DNA from: Agathobacter rectalis ATCC 33656
Lineage (GTDB): Bacteria; Bacillota; Clostridia; Lachnospirales; Lachnospiraceae
Assembly (NCBI RefSeq): GCF_000020605.1
Contig: NC_012781.1
Location: forward strand, 2,915,501-2,979,500
DNA length: 64,000 nucleotides
Reading direction: 5' to 3'
The translations under genes and the position numbers were made by a program. The notes under the pieces were generated by a model, which saw only the letters and a program-made list of their open reading frames with translations, had not been told where the DNA came from and did not search any database. Positions 61,038-64,000 of the stretch are shown in pieces; the first letter of the stretch is position 1; each line of letters begins with the position of its first letter.

Positions 61038-62186
61038 TCATATATTTATGTAATTGTCGCGGTCTACCTCTATCACGGTATAGTAATTCTTTCCAAGCTT
61101 TTTCCTGACATTTTCCTGTATTGCATTGCATATATCATCATCTGAGGTGATATAGCCGAATGGAACTGCAATGTCAAAAACCAGATTCGTATGTGTATCA
61201 CCTCTGATAATACGGAAATCGTGCATATTTATGTGCGAATCAAGCCCTTTTATCACAGAGAGCACCTCGGCCTTCAGTCCGGCTACCTCCTCGTCCTCTA
61301 TCGCTACCGGATCCATGTGGATGGTCACTATACAACCCATCTCCCTTCGTATTCTGCGCTCCAGATTATCGATTATATCGTGCAGCTCGACCATATCTCC
61401 GTCCTCCGGCACCTCTGCATGAAACGATACTATCCTGTGTCCCGGTCCATAATCATGCACCATAAGGTCATGCATACCGAGTATGTTTTTGTCAAAGTCC
61501 AGTACCATCTCCTTAAGTCTATCGACAAACTCCGGCTCCGGCTTTGCTCCAAGCAGCGGGTCTATCGCCTCTCTGGCTGATGATATCCCTGAATAGAATA
61601 TAAACAATGACACAAATACACCGCCTATTCCATCCAGATTGAGTCTTGAAAAGTGCGCTATGAGTGTGGCTGCAAGTACTACAGATGTAGCGATACAGTC
61701 TGACAGACTGTCCCTGCCTGTTGCTTCGAGCGTTGATGAATCAAGCTTTTTTGAAAAATAGAAATTGTATACCGCCATGACGCATTTTACGGCTATTGAT
61801 GCCAGTAGTATCGCTACAATAAGCCATGAAAACTCTATGTCCTGCGGCTTTATGATTTTGCCAAAGGAATCCCTGAACAGCTCAAAGCCCATGATGAGTA
61901 TGATTGCTGCAACTGCCAGTGTAGCCACATACTCCATCCTCGCATGTCCGTATGGATGTTCCTCGTCGGCTCTCTGTGCCGCCATCTTGAAGCCTGCTAT
62001 CGTGATGATTGATGAACCTGCATCTGACAGGTTGTTGAATGCATCCGCAGTGATCGAGATTGCACCGCTAAACATTCCTGCAAATAGCTTGCCGGCAAAG
62101 AGTATGAGGTTTAAAAATATACCGACTATACCGCACAGCATGCCATATTTATTTCGTTTTTCAATGTCTGTTTCTGTCTTTGGCAT
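61038..62186 (-). CDS. cation diffusion facilitator (CDF) metal exporter
   Basis: A 382-residue transporter with six helices (to about residue 215), metal sites in DAFNNLSDAGSS and a D-x-x-x-D on helix 5 (RDSLSDCIATS), EHPYGHARMEY before helix 3, and a cytoplasmic ferredoxin-like domain with histidines (HDLMVHDYGPGHRIVSFHAE). A longer C-terminal part than usual adds a second such domain. It exports zinc, iron or manganese in exchange for protons; the specific ion cannot be read. Confidence 0.9.
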   Translation of the reverse strand: MPKTETDIEKRNKYGMLCGIVGIFLNLILFAGKLFAGMFSGAISITADAFNNLSDAGSSIITIAGFKMAAQRADEEHPYGHARMEYVATLAVAAIILIMGFELFRDSFGKIIKPQDIEFSWLIVAILLASIAVKCVMAVYNFYFSKKLDSSTLEATGRDSLSDCIATSVVLAATLIAHFSRLNLDGIGGVFVSLFIFYSGISSAREAIDPLLGAKPEPEFVDRLKEMVLDFDKNILGMHDLMVHDYGPGHRIVSFHAEVPEDGDMVELHDIIDNLERRIRREMGCIVTIHMDPVAIEDEEVAGLKAEVLSVIKGLDSHINMHDFRIIRGDTHTNLVFDIAVPFGYITSDDDICNAIQENVRKKLGKNYYTVIEVDRDNYINI

Positions 62187-62227
62187 TTACTTTACCTCTA
62201 TTTTTATTTTATATCCTGATTTACAGC

Positions 62228-62869
62228 TTATTTCACCGCTCCGAATCTGTCGAACGGGTAATATCTGAATATCGCTTTTGCAAGTATATCGTCCTTGGAC
62301 ACATATGTGTGCTCCCAGACTCTTGCGTCTGATGAGCCATTTCTGTTGTCACCGAGCAGCAGATATGAGTCCTGTGGCACCTTAAACTCGTAAGGTCCGG
62401 CATTTACTGTCCACGCATCCTCACCGCTCTGGTTTGACTTGAGATAATCCTCCTCAAGCGCCTCACCATCTATATACACCTTGCCGTCCTCTATGGTGAC
62501 TGTCTCTCCCGGCAGACCTATTACACGCTTGATGTATTTCTCAGAAGGCGAATCCGGCGCATTGAATATGACTATGTCCCCTCTCTTTGGGTCAGAAAAT
62601 GTATATGCGAGCCTGAAGCCAAATATGTCATCTCCAATCTGTATGGTGTTCTCCATCGAGCCTGACGGAATATTTGCATTTATAATGACATAGTTCTTTA
62701 TGAGTATTGCCGCTACAATGGCGAATGCGATTGTTAACACCCAGCTTAAGATTTCCTTGACAGGTGATGTTTTTTCCTCCGGCTTTTTTGGCTCCATCTC
62801 ATCGGTTGTTTTTGTGTCTTCTTCGTTGTTTAAGTCTAATATCTCCATTTTCATGTTCTCCTTATTCAT
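62228..62869 (-). CDS. lepB: signal peptidase I
   Basis: A 213-residue membrane protease with one N-terminal helix (WVLTIAFAIVAAILIKNYVI) after a charged tail. Catalytic serine S71 in IPSGSMENTI and lysine K114 in KYIKRVIGLPGE; LLGDNRNGSSDARVWEH is the third conserved block. It removes signal peptides from exported proteins at the outer face. Start MNKENMKMEILDLNNEED with AAGGAGAAC in front. Confidence 0.95.
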   Translation of the reverse strand: MNKENMKMEILDLNNEEDTKTTDEMEPKKPEEKTSPVKEILSWVLTIAFAIVAAILIKNYVIINANIPSGSMENTIQIGDDIFGFRLAYTFSDPKRGDIVIFNAPDSPSEKYIKRVIGLPGETVTIEDGKVYIDGEALEEDYLKSNQSGEDAWTVNAGPYEFKVPQDSYLLLGDNRNGSSDARVWEHTYVSKDDILAKAIFRYYPFDRFGAVK

Positions 62870-62911
62870 GCTTCAATAAGTGTTTGATAATATATGTCAT
62901 GGCGGTACAAC

Positions 62912-64000
62912 CTATGGTGCCATCCACCACTTTATAAAGTCCTTCCTTGTAAAATAAAGACTTGTAAGCCCGTAATCCGCGATTTCCTTGTCTGTAAAGG
63001 TCTTTGCTATATACGCATTGATTTCATCCGGGAAGTCTCTCTCGAGGCACCACTGTGCCTGCAGGCTCATTGGCTTTTCCAGCTCATATTGGTGCACGAG
63101 CTCGCCTCCAAAATCTATGATACTGTTCCATCTGGATGCATTGCCCAGTATCCTCTGCTTGATATTTTCTATGATCACAGCTCTTGCAATCCTTACCTTT
63201 TTGTACTTTTCGGCGCGCTGCAAAAGCATTGCATTGCGGTTGTGGGTATTTATCACCAGCTCCATCGGGTCTGTCAGCTCATTTGACACCAGACAAAATA
63301 CAGGGTCCAGATCATAATACTCCGGTCTTAGCACGTAATCGTTTCGAAACGATGCTGCTGTCTTTGCCACGGTTATGTCTGCCGATACATCCGTGTATAT
63401 GATGCCCGGCATGTCACCCATAACATACTCCATCGATGTGATATACGGTGTCATAAACTGCCAGAAGGCTCTGATATTCTGCTCAAATACTATGATATCG
63501 TACTTGTCAATAAACTGACCATAATCATAAGGGTAGTTCTCCCTATAGTGGGCAAAAAGCGCTCTCTGCATGAAAGCTATCTTTATTTTCCGCCCGATAA
63601 AGCCGTTTATTACTGTCCTCACCGGGACCTCTACCTCGCGCTCCTTTATATATACAAGCACCTGTACAGCTCTGCTTACCAGCTCGTTTTCCGCCTCGTA
63701 TTCACATACCAGCCGTTTTCTGCCATCTGACAGATACTGGCCAAGTGTAAGCGGGCTCTGTCCAAAGGCATCTATGATAATCTGTCCTATATACTGGCGG
63801 AGCTCTATGAGTTTTTCATCGAAGGCTGCTCCGTCTCTTGATATGCTTATATTTAAAAACCTCTTTTTGATATTGAGCTGATACGAGAAATTGTCTATCC
63901 ATGAGGGTGCAAGCCCCAGTATGTCTGTAGCATCTGACACAAGGACTCCCTGCTGATACAGCGTGGACTTATGAAAATACCCCTTGTGCTTTGGATGATA
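62912..64000 (-). CDS. hypothetical protein, 5' end beyond the window
   Basis: The frame is open to the last base, so the start lies outside; 362 codons are in view. The GTG at 63940 is inside the gene because coding continues upstream (KGYFHKSTLYQQGVLVSDAT). The product is soluble, with alternating alpha/beta segments, aromatic-rich (YPYDYGQFIDKYDIIVFEQN) and no recognised catalytic motif. Such long proteins of unknown function beside Lachnospiraceae surface or cell-division genes exist, but I cannot name a family with confidence. It follows in the same direction as lepB. Confidence 0.7.
   Translation of the reverse strand, partial: YHPKHKGYFHKSTLYQQGVLVSDATDILGLAPSWIDNFSYQLNIKKRFLNISISRDGAAFDEKLIELRQYIGQIIIDAFGQSPLTLGQYLSDGRKRLVCEYEAENELVSRAVQVLVYIKEREVEVPVRTVINGFIGRKIKIAFMQRALFAHYRENYPYDYGQFIDKYDIIVFEQNIRAFWQFMTPYITSMEYVMGDMPGIIYTDVSADITVAKTAASFRNDYVLRPEYYDLDPVFCLVSNELTDPMELVINTHNRNAMLLQRAEKYKKVRIARAVIIENIKQRILGNASRWNSIIDFGGELVHQYELEKPMSLQAQWCLERDFPDEINAYIAKTFTDKEIADYGLTSLYFTRKDFIKWWMAP

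Noticed and set aside
1-64000. rRNA, tRNA or complete insertion sequence
   Set aside because: I looked for tRNA T-arm words, rRNA conserved blocks and transposase motifs on both strands and found none.

Overview
The window looks like a chromosomal segment of a butyrate-forming Lachnospiraceae bacterium, in the Agathobacter rectalis (Eubacterium rectale)/Roseburia range. The best marker is a complete butyryl-CoA:acetate CoA-transferase at 23.15-24.49 kb. Low G+C, strong AGGAGG ribosome sites, GHKL/LytTR signalling pairs, Bce- and Ytr-type ABC systems and a two-subunit iron-sulfur fumarase agree. The species is inference. No rRNA, tRNA, CRISPR array or complete insertion sequence was seen.

Layout. 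0-6.3 kb: TetR-controlled ABC exporter, orphan HicB antitoxin beside a perfect 20-bp inverted repeat, iron alcohol dehydrogenase with flavodoxin, AAA ATPase, decayed nitroreductase. 6.3-17.5 kb: a remodelled double-glycine bacteriocin locus. It holds a C39 peptidase ABC exporter, an HlyD adaptor, an unusual Ig-like membrane protein, at least three small precursors with related leaders, putative immunity membrane proteins, five copies of one promoter module, and several fragments of the exporter genes. 17.6-19.6 kb: divergent LytTR regulator and GHKL kinase. 19.7-20.3 kb: VbhA-type antitoxin between 57-bp direct repeats. 20.4-25.9 kb: rRNA methyltransferase, glycosyltransferase, but, alanyl-tRNA editing protein. 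25.9-37.1 kb: a Bce-type ABC transporter, and about 6 kb away its likely two-component system; between them lie a fumarase/dicarboxylate transporter block and two GntR regulators, and after it a trigger-factor-like chaperone without a ribosome-binding domain. 37.3-42.6 kb: DUF2442/DUF4160 pair, a YtrA-regulated double ABC operon behind a perfect 22-bp inverted repeat, and MgtE. 43.2-43.5 kb: a 287-bp element that folds into a 48-bp stem whose only deviations are G-U wobbles. 43.5-55.4 kb: LTA-synthase-like protein, Mrp, DUF4258/MqsA pair, NhaC antiporter, ECF sigma/ABC operon, DUF4143 ATPase behind 33-bp tandem repeats. 55.5-61 kb: a second peptide system with four consecutive double-glycine-leader peptides of 38-49 residues, two CPBP membrane proteases, shared LytTR-type operators and a GHKL/LytTR pair. 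61-64 kb: CDF metal exporter, signal peptidase I and a gene cut by the window edge.

How it fits together. The two peptide systems are the most unusual content. System 1 (8-19.6 kb) has its own exporter and looks like a cassette array in which promoter-leader-immunity units were inserted next to duplicated pieces of the transport genes. System 2 (56-61 kb) has peptides, candidate immunity proteins and a sensor/regulator pair but no exporter in view, so it may rely on the system 1 exporter or on one elsewhere. The remaining genes are mostly core metabolism, envelope and ion homeostasis functions typical of a gut Clostridia chromosome.
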